Shown here: positions 46,630 to 56,275 of the stretch, one piece after another
Layout of the letters: each line of letters opens with the position of its first letter
Position numbering within the stretch: the stretch's first letter is position 1
The notes under the pieces: model-generated
The model's database searches: none
The model's input: the letters and a program-made list of their open reading frames with translations, nothing else
Told to the model about the DNA's origin: nothing
Assembly (NCBI GenBank): GCA_949358305.1
Contig: OX442319.1
Span: 6,324,001-6,388,000 of the forward strand
Source: Strigamia acuminata
Taxonomy: Eukaryota > Arthropoda > Chilopoda > Geophilomorpha > Linotaeniidae
Reading direction: 5' to 3'
Length of the DNA stretch: 64,000 nucleotides
Position numbers and translations under genes: made by a program

Positions 46630-46850
46630 TATGGAAACCACTGCAAAACACGTCTAAACTTCACTGCAAAACACATGTAAACTTCACTGCAAAACACATG
46701 TAAATTTCACTGCAAAACACATGTAAACTTCACTGCAAAAGACATCTAAACTTCACTGCAAAACACAAGTAAACTTCACTGCAAAACATATGTAAACTTT
46801 ACTGCATAGCACACCGACTAACATGTGTTTTGCAGTGAAGTTTTTGCCCT
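46630..46850. repeat. 23-bp minisatellite ending in an inverted unit
   Basis: About eight copies of a unit containing CACTGCAAAACACATGTAAA, then at 46831-46850 one unit in the opposite orientation (ACATGTGTTTTGCAGTGAAG). Confidence 0.85.
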
Positions 46851-47583
46851 CTCTCTTTCTCATTCACTTTGCACTAAACCAGAGTGGAATCAGGTTGTAT
46901 ATCCTTTTTCTTAGCAACAATCATTCATGATATGCCATTCTAATCTAGAACTCCACACCTTAAACTTCCAACTACTTCAAAATCACCTGCAAACAGCAAT
47001 CATGTAACAAACACCAGGTACTCACCTTTAAAACTCTCCTTGCACGACCTCAACTGTCAATCTCATGCCTTCGGGTTCGGAAATCCATATTTTCTCGTAT
47101 ACCGCACCTGATAGACTCAATAACCAAAGAAACTTTATACTTACAGCTTTATATAAAAATAAAAAAAAAGAATAAAAGAATTCAGTTTTGTGTTCTCGAC
47201 ATGTTTGGCCTTGATATCACCAAGAATAGATGTATTTTTGATATGACTGTGGAATGTAAACAAATCGCACTGGCATACAACATTTTGCAAGTTTATTTGC
47301 ATTCTTTGATTTTTGTGAGTGCTTTAAGGTCTCTACAAAAACACCAGGAGGAAAAAAACAACTTAAACTTAATCTTATGCGATTGCGATTTGTTTCTCGT
47401 GTTTTCTAACATTTAGAATTATTTTTTGGGTTTCTAGTACATTAAAAAATCAATGCAATTTTAATATTATTATATTTTTTCATATTATTCTATTCTTTTT
47501 CTTTTTAGGTTTCAGGACTAGCACAGCAAACATCAAAACTAATTTAAAAATCCATTCCATAACCAACGTTTATGAATCATTAA

Positions 47584-47635
47584 TTCCTTGTAAGAAATTC
47601 TGAAAGAGATGTTTTTCAGAATTTCTTACAAGGAA
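47584..47635 (+). promoter_or_regulatory. perfect 22-bp hairpin just upstream of the tyramine receptor start
   Basis: The arm 47584-47605 (begins TTCCTTGTAAGAAATTC) is repeated exactly inverted at 47614-47635 with an 8-base loop. It ends 39 bases before the ATG, so it probably lies in the 5' UTR. TTTTTAG and TTTCAG acceptor-like sites precede it near 47508 and 47515, and the right arm itself contains TTTTTCAG. Function unknown. Confidence 0.8.
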
Positions 47636-47674
47636 CTTAAATAAAACAAATTTAAAAAAAAAAAATTGTGATAA

Positions 47675-48877
47675 ATGGAAGCCATGAACAACACCACGAG
47701 CACTCAACTCGATTCCCAAGTAGAAGAAACATTAATGTCCATTCCAAAAGCTATAATCGTCGCCTTGACCTTAGGAATCATCACCATCGTGACCATAATC
47801 GGCAACATCCTCGTCATCATGTCTGTCTTCACATACAAACCTCTCAGAATCGTACAAAACTTCTTCATAGTCTCACTAGCAATTGCCGACCTAACCGTGG
47901 CCGTCTTGGTCATGCCCCTCAACATAGTCTACACCATTCTGGGTCGATGGCTGCTCGGTCTAGTCATTTGCGAAATGTGGCTTACCTGCGATGTCCTTTG
48001 CTGCACCGCATCCATCCTCAATCTGTGCGCGATCGCCCTCGACCGTTACCGGGCCATAACTGATCCAATAAACTACGCGCAGAAGAGGACCTTCAAAAGG
48101 GTCATCGTCATGATACTATTGGTGTGGATCATCAGCGGAATCATTTGTTTACCGCCTCTCATCGGCTGGAACGATTGGCCGAGTGAATTCAACGAAACGA
48201 ACCCGTGCAGACTCACAGAGACGCTCGGCTACATCATCTACAGTTCTTTCGGCTCCTTCTACATTCCTTTACTCATTATGACGTTGGTTTACGTGAAAAT
48301 ATTCCTCGCCACTCGACGACGGCTGCGGGAAAGAGCTATAGGCTGCAAGATACCGCTCACGCTGAAGCCGACAGTCTCTAGGCCGTTGGAACGTACGTCG
48401 TCGTTCACACCGAGTGAGGACAATCACAACGACGTCGTGCGCAAAGATCCGCCTTCGTGCGCGCCCAGTGAGTGCAGTGATCAAAATATGTCGATGAAAG
48501 TGCTTGGCGAAGAGTTGGCCACGGTTGAGGGGTGTGGGAGTAAAGACCCGCTTCAGAAAGAGAATTATAGCGGTTGTAACACTGTTGCTAGCATTCCGCA
48601 GTTCATCGAAGAGAAGCAGAAGATATCGCTGTCGAAAGAAAGGCGCGCCGCGAGGACTTTAGGTGTTATTATGGGTGTTTTTGTTGTGTGTTGGTTGCCG
48701 TTCTTTCTCATGTATGTCATTTTACCGTTTTGCAATAATTGTAGAAAGTCACCGGAGTTGATTAACTTCATAACTTGGTTGGGATATGTTAATTCGACGT
48801 TGAATCCTGTGATATACACGATTTTCAATATAGACTTTCGAAGGGCATTTGTTCGCATATTGAAATGCAATAAATGA
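47675..48877 (+). CDS. Oct-TyrR: type 1 tyramine (octopamine/tyramine) receptor, GPCR
   Basis: Rhodopsin-class amine receptor, single exon, 400 residues. Seven helices: TM1 about 25-50, TM2 63-85, TM3 98-121, TM4 142-163, TM5 185-210, TM6 328-350, TM7 363-384. Asp72 (2.50), Asp106 (3.32, amine anchor, in LTCDVLCC), DRY 123-125, Cys99-Cys178 disulfide, serines 190, 191 and 194 in TM5, CWLPFF in TM6 and NPVIY in TM7 are all present. The segments [28 protein letters not shown] and [18 protein letters not shown] are hallmarks of the Drosophila Oct-TyrR/TAR1 group. The Trp after DRY, usual in this group, is Arg (DRYRAITD). The third loop (about 212-326) is shorter than in Drosophila. N-glycosylation sites lie in the first residues (NNTT). 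AATAAA at 49054. Confidence 0.95.
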   Translation: MEAMNNTTSTQLDSQVEETLMSIPKAIIVALTLGIITIVTIIGNILVIMSVFTYKPLRIVQNFFIVSLAIADLTVAVLVMPLNIVYTILGRWLLGLVICEMWLTCDVLCCTASILNLCAIALDRYRAITDPINYAQKRTFKRVIVMILLVWIISGIICLPPLIGWNDWPSEFNETNPCRLTETLGYIIYSSFGSFYIPLLIMTLVYVKIFLATRRRLRERAIGCKIPLTLKPTVSRPLERTSSFTPSEDNHNDVVRKDPPSCAPSECSDQNMSMKVLGEELATVEGCGSKDPLQKENYSGCNTVASIPQFIEEKQKISLSKERRAARTLGVIMGVFVVCWLPFFLMYVILPFCNNCRKSPELINFITWLGYVNSTLNPVIYTIFNIDFRRAFVRILKCNK

Positions 48878-48883
48878 GAAAAG

Positions 48884-48925
48884 ATGTATATATGTGTATA
48901 TAGATGTATATGTATATGTATATGG
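48884..48925. repeat. TATATG microsatellite in the receptor 3' UTR
   Basis: Alternating TATATGTG / TATATGTA words directly after the stop codon. Confidence 0.8.
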
Positions 48926-49567
48926 GTTTGGGAATCAGGGTGTTAATTTTTTTTTGGGCAATAATGAGTGTTGCTGTTGTTTGTTTTCTAAATTTGGTCA
49001 CCCTGGTGGTGGACACAGTTAACACAGCTACTGTTTATTGAAATTGTGATGTGAATAAATAAAATAATGATGTTTTTTGACAAAATTCCTTTGTTAAATA
49101 GTGATCGTGACCTTGGAAATTAAAATTCAGAATAGAAATGATGCAATACATACTGCAATTTTGAATTATGTACATAATGCAGGTTGCGTTGCGCACACAT
49201 TGTGGTGGCAGCCACAATTGAGTATTCACGCTTGCACAAGTGTGTATGCTTGCGTTTTGAGAAAGCAAGATGAGCAACTATGGCAGTATAATTTAAAATC
49301 AGCATAACTTAAAATACCTTTTGAATTTGATATATCGAATTTTTTCCTATAAAACCGGTTAAAAAATTGACTTTTTCTTACCGATAGGTTAAAATATTTC
49401 ATTTTCTATAAGAAAAAATTTAAAAGCAGCAGTGATTTAAAGATTGCCACCTAATTAAACTCAGAAAAGTTTTCTAACTGATTCGATTTCTTATTTAAGA
49501 TTCTGTTTATGGTGGTGAAAAGTTGAAATAAATAACAAAAAGATGAGGTGAAGTTAAATAAAAGCCT

Positions 49568-50872
49568 TTATTCATCCACTTCGTATACAACCTGCAAATT
49601 AAAGTTTTTACGTTTAACATGATCGTTAATTTCAACGTAATCAATATTATTACAATAATAGATTTCTAACGTATTCAACGGATTTTGTACGTCCAACAAT
49701 TTTATGATGGAAGCAGAAGTAACCAAGGGGCAATCATGAAATACTAAAGTTTGTAGCGCATTCAACTCTGCAAGTTCTAAAATGAAATCGTCAGAAAGCC
49801 AATCGCAAAGATAAAAATACAATTCTTCTAAACGTCTACATCGTACCAATAACGTTTTCATTTGTTGTTCACTAACGTTTACATTTCCACAGCTTAAGGT
49901 GAGATGACGAAGGTTTTGCAATGGAGCATTAACGGTATTACCTTCATTGAAAAATGTACATCCATTTAATGATAACTTCTCTAACATCGGCCAAGCGCGA
50001 TCAATAAGACTAATATTCACCAGTGTAGAATTCCACAGACTAAGAGATTTCAATCCTTGTGGCCACATTACAATATTAAAATTCAAACTTCCAAAATTTT
50101 CGTATGTCAAGTGTCTTAAATTTGGAAAATTTGTCGTCAGAATAGGAATATGTCGGATACTATACACTGTAACACTTTTGGTGGAATAAGTGTTTCCAGA
50201 CGACAGTTTGGCTAACTCCGTAAATATTGTGTACCAATAATCATGACAAAACCATTCTAAAAGTGGCAGTTGGTTGAGAACGAACAAACACCCTTCGGCC
50301 GTGATACTAGTTTCAAAAATATTTAAAGCATTGAGCTTGATGCAACTGCATAATGACCGCAACCCAATGTCAGTAAGCTTTGAGCAATTCATAAGATTCA
50401 GCTCTTTCATCAGTGGACAATTCTGTCCGATTGCAGCAGCAATTTCATCCGATCCTTCTGATGGACGCGAGAGGTTTAAATATTGAAGTTTCGGTAAATT
50501 TTGCAATGCATTGACTATAGATTTAGTTGGAGCGCTATTGCATCCTAACAAGCTTAAACGCACAAGATTTTTACAAGTTTGGCCAATTTTATCGAGTAGA
50601 GCAGTCGTGGAAATATCAAACAGATGCAAATGGTGTAGTGACATGGCGCCAGGATGAATGAATGTTTTTGAAGGCAAACGTCTATTGGTATTTACTAATT
50701 TCGTGCACAAACTTTCAAATATGTTATTCAAAAGCACGGGTGGTTGACTTGCCAGTTGATCTTGGATCTTTTGCTCCTGAAATCGAGTAGCCACCACATC
50801 CAAACACAAACGTTCCAAACTCGAAGCTGATTTTCTGCGTGGCATGTCGATGAGAATGATCCAATAATGCAA
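49568..50872 (-). CDS. leucine-rich-repeat protein, ZYG11/F-box-LRR-like
   Basis: Single exon, 434 residues from the first ATG (50872) or 425 from 50845 (MPRRKSAS), which I prefer because conserved-looking sequence begins there. The N-terminal SLERLCLDVVATRF resembles the BC-box-like start of ZYG11-type substrate receptors of cullin-RING ligases. The rest is irregular LRRs of the cysteine-containing type (LMKELNLMNCSKLTDIGL; LEELYFYLCDWLSDDFI; LQTLVFHDCPLVTSASI). Substrate binding for ubiquitination is inferred from the family, not shown. The stop codon TAA lies inside the AATAAA signal. A close paralogue begins at 63667. An F-box-free FBXL-like protein is the alternative reading. Confidence 0.8.
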   Translation of the reverse strand: MHYWIILIDMPRRKSASSLERLCLDVVATRFQEQKIQDQLASQPPVLLNNIFESLCTKLVNTNRRLPSKTFIHPGAMSLHHLHLFDISTTALLDKIGQTCKNLVRLSLLGCNSAPTKSIVNALQNLPKLQYLNLSRPSEGSDEIAAAIGQNCPLMKELNLMNCSKLTDIGLRSLCSCIKLNALNIFETSITAEGCLFVLNQLPLLEWFCHDYWYTIFTELAKLSSGNTYSTKSVTVYSIRHIPILTTNFPNLRHLTYENFGSLNFNIVMWPQGLKSLSLWNSTLVNISLIDRAWPMLEKLSLNGCTFFNEGNTVNAPLQNLRHLTLSCGNVNVSEQQMKTLLVRCRRLEELYFYLCDWLSDDFILELAELNALQTLVFHDCPLVTSASIIKLLDVQNPLNTLEIYYCNNIDYVEINDHVKRKNFNLQVVYEVDE

Positions 50873-52308
50873 CAGTCACACGGTTTAAACGATTACAAAT
50901 TACAAGTGATTTATTACAGAAAAGACAGGTTTATTTATATGAACACTTGGCCCTGATTGGCTATCTACATGGAACGACCAGTGGACGTATCTTCAACGTG
51001 TAGGTCGCGCCCGAGATACGTCCTAGCGCCTCCTGGTGACATATTGGCGGCCGATGAACACCTTGTCCAACAGTCTGGAACAAATTCTTTATAGTGTATA
51101 TTGACATGTTAACGACCCATGAACGTATTGTTCATACGAAGTTGGCAATAACGTAAACTGGGCGTTATTGTGACATTCTTGGCGATCAGTATTCTTCATT
51201 TTATTTTTTTATTTTGGTGCAGTAAGCTACTTCAGTAATTTCAATCAAAGACCACTTTTCTCTGTGAACTTTTTGCTTGTGTTATAGCTTAAATTAAATA
51301 GCACAGAAATAATTTGCTTCGTTTTTATTAATTTTGTTTTTATTAACGATTTCTTTGACAAAATGAATTATTTAAAATATCTTTTGAAAGTTTTTTTGTT
51401 TAAGTCAACTAAAAATAGAAGGAAAAAACTTTAGAAATATGTTACGTTGAGAGTGCAGTGGTATTTTTAAAATGAAGATTTTAGTTTATCAAAAATAGAT
51501 AATAAGTATCCATCAAAGCATTATTACATTCACTGAAAAGCAGAATGTCCACTGGAAAAAAATACTCCGTATGATTTTAAGGATTGTAAATGTTCCAAAA
51601 ATTCATGTAAGCTTTACAGTTTTTGTAAAGATGTTGTAACATTGAACAAAAATTAGACATTTAACATTGTATTTAAACACTTCTTAAATTTATAAATATT
51701 GTGGTAATCCCAAATTACTGTGAATAAAGAAATTTCCTTAAATCTTATAATTTTGTAATAATTGTATTTGGTGCTAAAAGAGTTACAAGATTATCCAGGC
51801 ACCACAGGATGTAGCCCCTATTATTTTGTGGGAACTGTGGAAAATCCAGGGCTACAGGAAATGCTACATCCTGTTAGCATGAGTAGGATCTTCTCTAGAA
51901 TTCAGTCTGAACCAAACCCTGAACATGAAAACATCTCTTGAGAAAACACACTTGAAACTTTGCTAAATATTCTTGTTTGTTTTTAGAGAAACTTCATTCA
52001 GACCTTGGACTCCTTCTTGAAACAATACCATTACTATTTCAAGACATTAACTTTTCAGCAATTAAAAGAGGTTAAAAACCATTTTTTTTCCAGTGGTCGA
52101 TGTGGTATCGCTCTTGATTAACCTCACAATTGACCCTCTGTGGAATTGATATGTCCACCAATGCCCCAGAGTATCGTTAATATTAAATAAACCACCATTT
52201 ATTAAAGTTGAGGTAGTTATTGCAGTTACGGCTGCCAAACCATCAGAAGTTTGCTAAAAATTATTTATTACATTTTACAAGACTTAATTGCAATGCTTAT
52301 TACATGTG
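50873..52308. other. intergenic region LRR gene / SLC1 gene
   Basis: No coding exon seen. An inverted repeat CAGGATGTAGC / GCTACATCCTG spans 51803-51873. A minus-strand AATAAA for the SLC1 gene lies at 52264-52269. Confidence 0.5.
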
Positions 52309-55300
52309 TTATGATTCTAATTGTTTACGACTCAGTTTCTCAATTACTACAGCTGCAACTATGTCACCAAGAACATTGACCGAAGTACAAAATCGATCCC
52401 TAATTGAAGATAAAAATTCTGTACTATCAAGAGTTAAAAAAAATTATTCATTTCACTTACAACAACCAATCCACGGTGTAAACGACTCCGACCATTCCTA
52501 GATCCACATTGAGTATAGTCAATACCGATGCCATAGTAACAATCCCAGCTTGAGGAATGGCAGATGCACCAATACTTGCCAATGTTGCTGTAACGCTGAG
52601 ATGTATAAACAAATAAAAAGTGAGCATAAATCTAAAGAATTAAATGGTTGCTTACCAAACACCTATGTATTGAGCAAATGATACATCTATTTTACACATC
52701 TGGGCGAGAAACAAAGGCCCTACAGTGTTGTACAAAGCAGCACCGTTCATATTTACAGTTGCACCCAAAGGTACTACAAAACGACTGATGCGGGGATCAA
52801 CATGATTTGATTCTTCGACACATTTGAGAGTTGTGGGCATAGTAGCAAGGCTTTAATAAATACAATGTAATTCAAAGGTGATCTGCTATGTTGCAAAATG
52901 TGGGAAAAGAGGCACCTGTCAAATTGTGCTGTTAATTTGCTCGCGAGGACATTGGCCCAGTGCTTTTGTATGGACATTGAACAGTGTTCAAATTTTCTCA
53001 TGATAGTAAATTCAAATTTTCCATATAAATTTCAAACTTGGAAATGTTTGAAAATTTACTTTTTTTCAGTGTTATACATTTTACGTTATACGTTATGCGT
53101 TATAAGTTATACGGCCGTACATTTGGCTAAAGGGTTTCACGAGAAAGTATTTCAGTAACAAATACGAAGTAATTATTACTGCAGTTCTTTGTGTTTGTAT
53201 ACAGTACTGTTTGGAATTCAAAATTAACATTTGATTTTTTTTGTTTGCGATTTATTTTGGAACACTATGTTCTGCATACACAAACACTTCAGTACATCAG
53301 AATGTAGATAATGCAAATGGCATTACAAATTATCTGTTTTCATACAATATATACATATTGAACAGCAATAAACGTGATAACCAGACGAAAGGAAATCTGG
53401 TGAATAGCAATCTAGTCATTAAGAATCCTTTTTCCCATCTGTGTATACATTTCAAGTTCCCACCAAGAATTGATCTAAATGTACACTTGCATAACAAAGC
53501 ACAATTTGATTGGTGTTGAATATCTAATACTTTGGATTTACCTAGAAGAAGTTGCAAAAGCCGTGCTAACTACAGGCAATGCACTACAGAGCATGTAAAA
53601 AGGTGATCTCCTCATAAAGATCATGTAAGTCAACGGAATGATTATGGTTCCAACCATAGCTAAGCCCATTGAACAACACAATGCGTACAATCCAACTTGA
53701 TTGAATGTTTCCCAGAAATCTTTCACTTCGAGAATTTGGCCGAGAATCAGCGAAAACACTCCAGGAGAGGAAACACTGCACAAAAAAAAAAAAAACTAAA
53801 GCCATACAATCGTGTAAGAACCAAATAAAGTATTTAGAAATTACGCTATTATAAGAAATGTGATATTAATGAAAAGACTGTTTACTGATTCAGCAAAATC
53901 TGTAAACAGACGAACGGCTTCACCCATATAGCCCATAGCAAATCCAATGGCTGCTGACAACACTATCAGTCCAAGTAAATTTGTGGAATACAATAACTGG
54001 TTTACTTTAAAATCCCACTCCAATAATGGCAAAGCTGGATATTGCAACACAAAATAAGTAAGTAAAAATAATGATTGATTGGTTTTTTCATTTACTCTCA
54101 TTTACAGGCTCAATCAAAATAGTTTTATGCTGAAAATACAAGAAGAAAAATCAAGTTCGACACTCATATTGGTATTAAAAATTACAAAAACTCACCGTAT
54201 ACATCGTAGCTTCGACTAAATTTGACGGGATAAGATTTCTGTAAGCAAAAAAGGTAATGTTAGGGTTATTGTGAGTAGTGGTCAACAAGAATAACACAGA
54301 GAACACACAGTTTGGATTGATTATATCTTTATTGCGGTTGTCTATGGGTTGCGCGTTCACCGTGTTATCGCCTAGGTCGCTGGGTTGCACAGAAATCAAC
54401 ATTAGTGAGTTTGCGGTTGCCAATTGTTCCTTATAATTATGAGTTACAAGCTCATAATTATAAAAATGGACTTATAACATAACGTAACTCCTCAACTTTT
54501 ACACTATTTTGTAAAATAAGGGAGCCAATCAGATCGCTTAACACTATTTGAAGCTCCTCGCTGATGGTGCTAATGGAAATTCAAAATGGCTGCCTGACCT
54601 GTTTCAACATTCAGCCTCAATCACAATTTCTTTCTGCCATCGAAGGATAGAAACAACTAAAATCATTCTAGGTAAGCAAATAAATAAACTGGAAGACAAT
54701 TTCATGTCTGAAAACTGTCAAATTAGTAAAACTACAGATTTTCATTTTCTTTTGCATAGGAATTTGTTCTACCATTACATGGTATTTATAAGTATAATTT
54801 ATAAAATATATTTATTGCACCGCAAGTGCCTATTCCAAGAAGGAATTATAATTATAATTATGAGCTTGTAACTCATAATTATAAGGAACAATTGGCAACC
54901 GCAAACTCACTATTACCTGATTATGTCCAGAAAATTATCAATTACTGTTGTAGGTTTCACGCCGATTTGTGGCTCAGTCACTTTCTGGCCAACCCCTGGC
55001 CGTATTACTAGCACCAGGACGATGCCCAAAATGGTGGATATAAGGCTCGTTACAAGGAAATAGACAACGGTCTTGAGGGTAATCATGCAAGATGTTCTCA
55101 TATGCAACCGCCCAAGTGCAGATATGACACTTGAGGTAAACAGAGGGATGGCGATGCATTTTAGCATTCGTATGAGCAACGAGCCTAGGAATCCAGCGTA
55201 CATCACTTCACGTTTAGTGTAGGGCTCTTTGCGTTGTCTCATGGCTATGCCGATAATAAATCCCAATATGATGGCCACGAAAAGGCTGATAACGGTCAGG

Positions 55301-55474
55301 TTTTTCTTCAATGCTAGTTTTACTTTGTGTTTGAATGGTTGGCTGTTTTCTGGATCGCTGAAAGTGAAGTCGCTTTATAGAAAAGTATGATTTGATGGCT
55401 GGTACTTACGGTGTTGAAATGCCAACGTCCTGCGACTCTGCGGCCATCGTTTCGGTTTGTTTTAATTCGTTCAT
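52309..55474 (-). CDS. SLC1 family transporter with ASCT-like binding-site residues
   Basis: Sodium-coupled amino acid transporter of the plasma membrane. Nine exons, 5' to 3': 55410-55474, 54917-55357, 54196-54238, 54096-54129, 53845-54034, 53542-53775, 52656-52850, 52461-52595, 52309-52399; phases agree, 475 residues, shorter than EAATs mainly in the TM3-TM4 region and tails. Seen in order: YTKREVMYAGFLGSLLIRML, IPSNLVEAT, hairpin 1 serines (ATSSS), VPLGATVNMNGAALYN, hairpin 2 (SIGASAIPQAGIVTM) and DRFCTSVNVLGD. In glutamate transporters the last motif reads DR-x-R-T with the Arg that binds the side-chain carboxylate; here it is Cys as in ASCT2. NMDGT is changed to NMNGA. The fold and family are certain; substrate preference is inferred. 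Confidence 0.92.
52882..53155 (+). repeat. dispersed repeat, copy 1, in an SLC1 intron
   Basis: From GCTATGTTGCAAAATGTGGG to GAGAAAGTATTTCAGT; matches 62954-63250 in the same orientation along almost the whole length with small indels. It contains ACGTTATACGTTATGCG-type words. Type unknown, no clear TIR. Confidence 0.8.
54275..54400 (-). mobile_element. LTR-like fragment, polyadenylation-module family, copy 4
   Basis: Short copy of the CATAGACAACCGCAATAAAG then CCAAACTGTGTGTTCTCTGT module, in an SLC1 intron. Confidence 0.6.
54403..54914. repeat. long inverted repeat in an SLC1 intron
   Basis: The arm 54406-54464 (starts AGTGAGTTTGCGGTTGCCAA, ends GCTCATAATTATAA) is repeated inverted at about 54854-54912, separated by about 390 bp. 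The right arm starts two bases inside the intron donor of the exon 54917-55357. Confidence 0.8.
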
Positions 55475-55639
55475 TTAGTTTGAGTTATGTTAACATTTGT
55501 GTAGAATATTACCCTACGTCTAAGGCATCTAACAAAACAATAATCACTCTTTGATTGTTTGGTTTGTTTCACAGTTTTTGGTTTTTTGTTGCTGTCTAAT
55601 TTAAACAGAGGCGGCTGAAACAATAGTGTAGGAGTGTAG

Positions 55640-56275
55640 ATGCATTCAAAGTGTGTCTGGGTAGAATCAAGGGACGGCCGAGGGGACAGTTGCACCGGGC
55701 CCTCTGGTACACATACAAAATGTATTTTTTTTTACATGAAAATGCGTTGTACTTCACCAAAAAATTCATCGTGAAAAAGAAATTTTACTTTACTTTACTT
55801 CACTTTAGTTATTCATTTTATCTCAAAATGCAATTTTCTATCTTAAAATGCAATTTTTTAGCTCAAAATGCAATTTTTTCAGCTCAAAATGCAATTTTTC
55901 AGCTGAAAATGCAATTTTTCAGCTGAAAATGCAATTTTTTCAGCTCAAAATGCAATTTTTCAGCTCAAAATGCAATTTTTCAGCTCAAAATGCAATTTTT
56001 CAGCTCAAAATGCAATTTTTTCAGCTCAAAATGCAATTTTTCGGCTCAATATTCGGGCTCTTGGTGTATGCCCAAGACGTAAACACGACGTGTCCACGGA
56101 ATGCACCATCATCCAAACGTCGCTTTGACATATCCTGAAAAACCATCCACGTTCCGTTTCATCTTCGTCACCGATTACATATACAAACAACCCATCCGCC
56201 GGAATAAACACATCTATCCGACTACAACGTCCCAAACCACCCAAAACATACAACCTCAACCTCAACCTCTTCGAA
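55640..56275. other. divergent upstream region SLC1 / SRPK-like gene
   Basis: 801 bp separate the two start codons (55474 and 56276). It is dominated by a minisatellite at 55830-56050; between it and the kinase ATG the sequence is C/A-rich and open in the kinase direction in places but without conserved motifs. Confidence 0.5.
55830..56050. repeat. 19-20-bp minisatellite upstream of the kinase gene
   Basis: About 11 copies of AGCTCAAAATGCAATTTTTC, alternating 19 and 20 bp, 225 bp before the kinase start codon. No inverted flanks were found, unlike the other arrays. Confidence 0.88.

Larger units (their letters stand above)
37565..47580. other. 10-kb gene-poor region
   Basis: Both strands show only short, random-looking open frames; long T- and A-runs and AATAAA words are common. 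Recognisable pieces: an inverted-repeat element (41247-41447), a diverged GGCCCC-containing MITE (43404-43596), a poly-G tract (44928-44955) and a 23-bp minisatellite (46630-46850). It may hold introns or regulatory DNA of the tyramine receptor gene, whose upstream exon is not visible. Confidence 0.5.

Noticed and set aside
47668-48063. 131-codon ORF overlapping the tyramine receptor start
   Set aside because: Alternative frame of the receptor; Arg/His-rich and without conservation.
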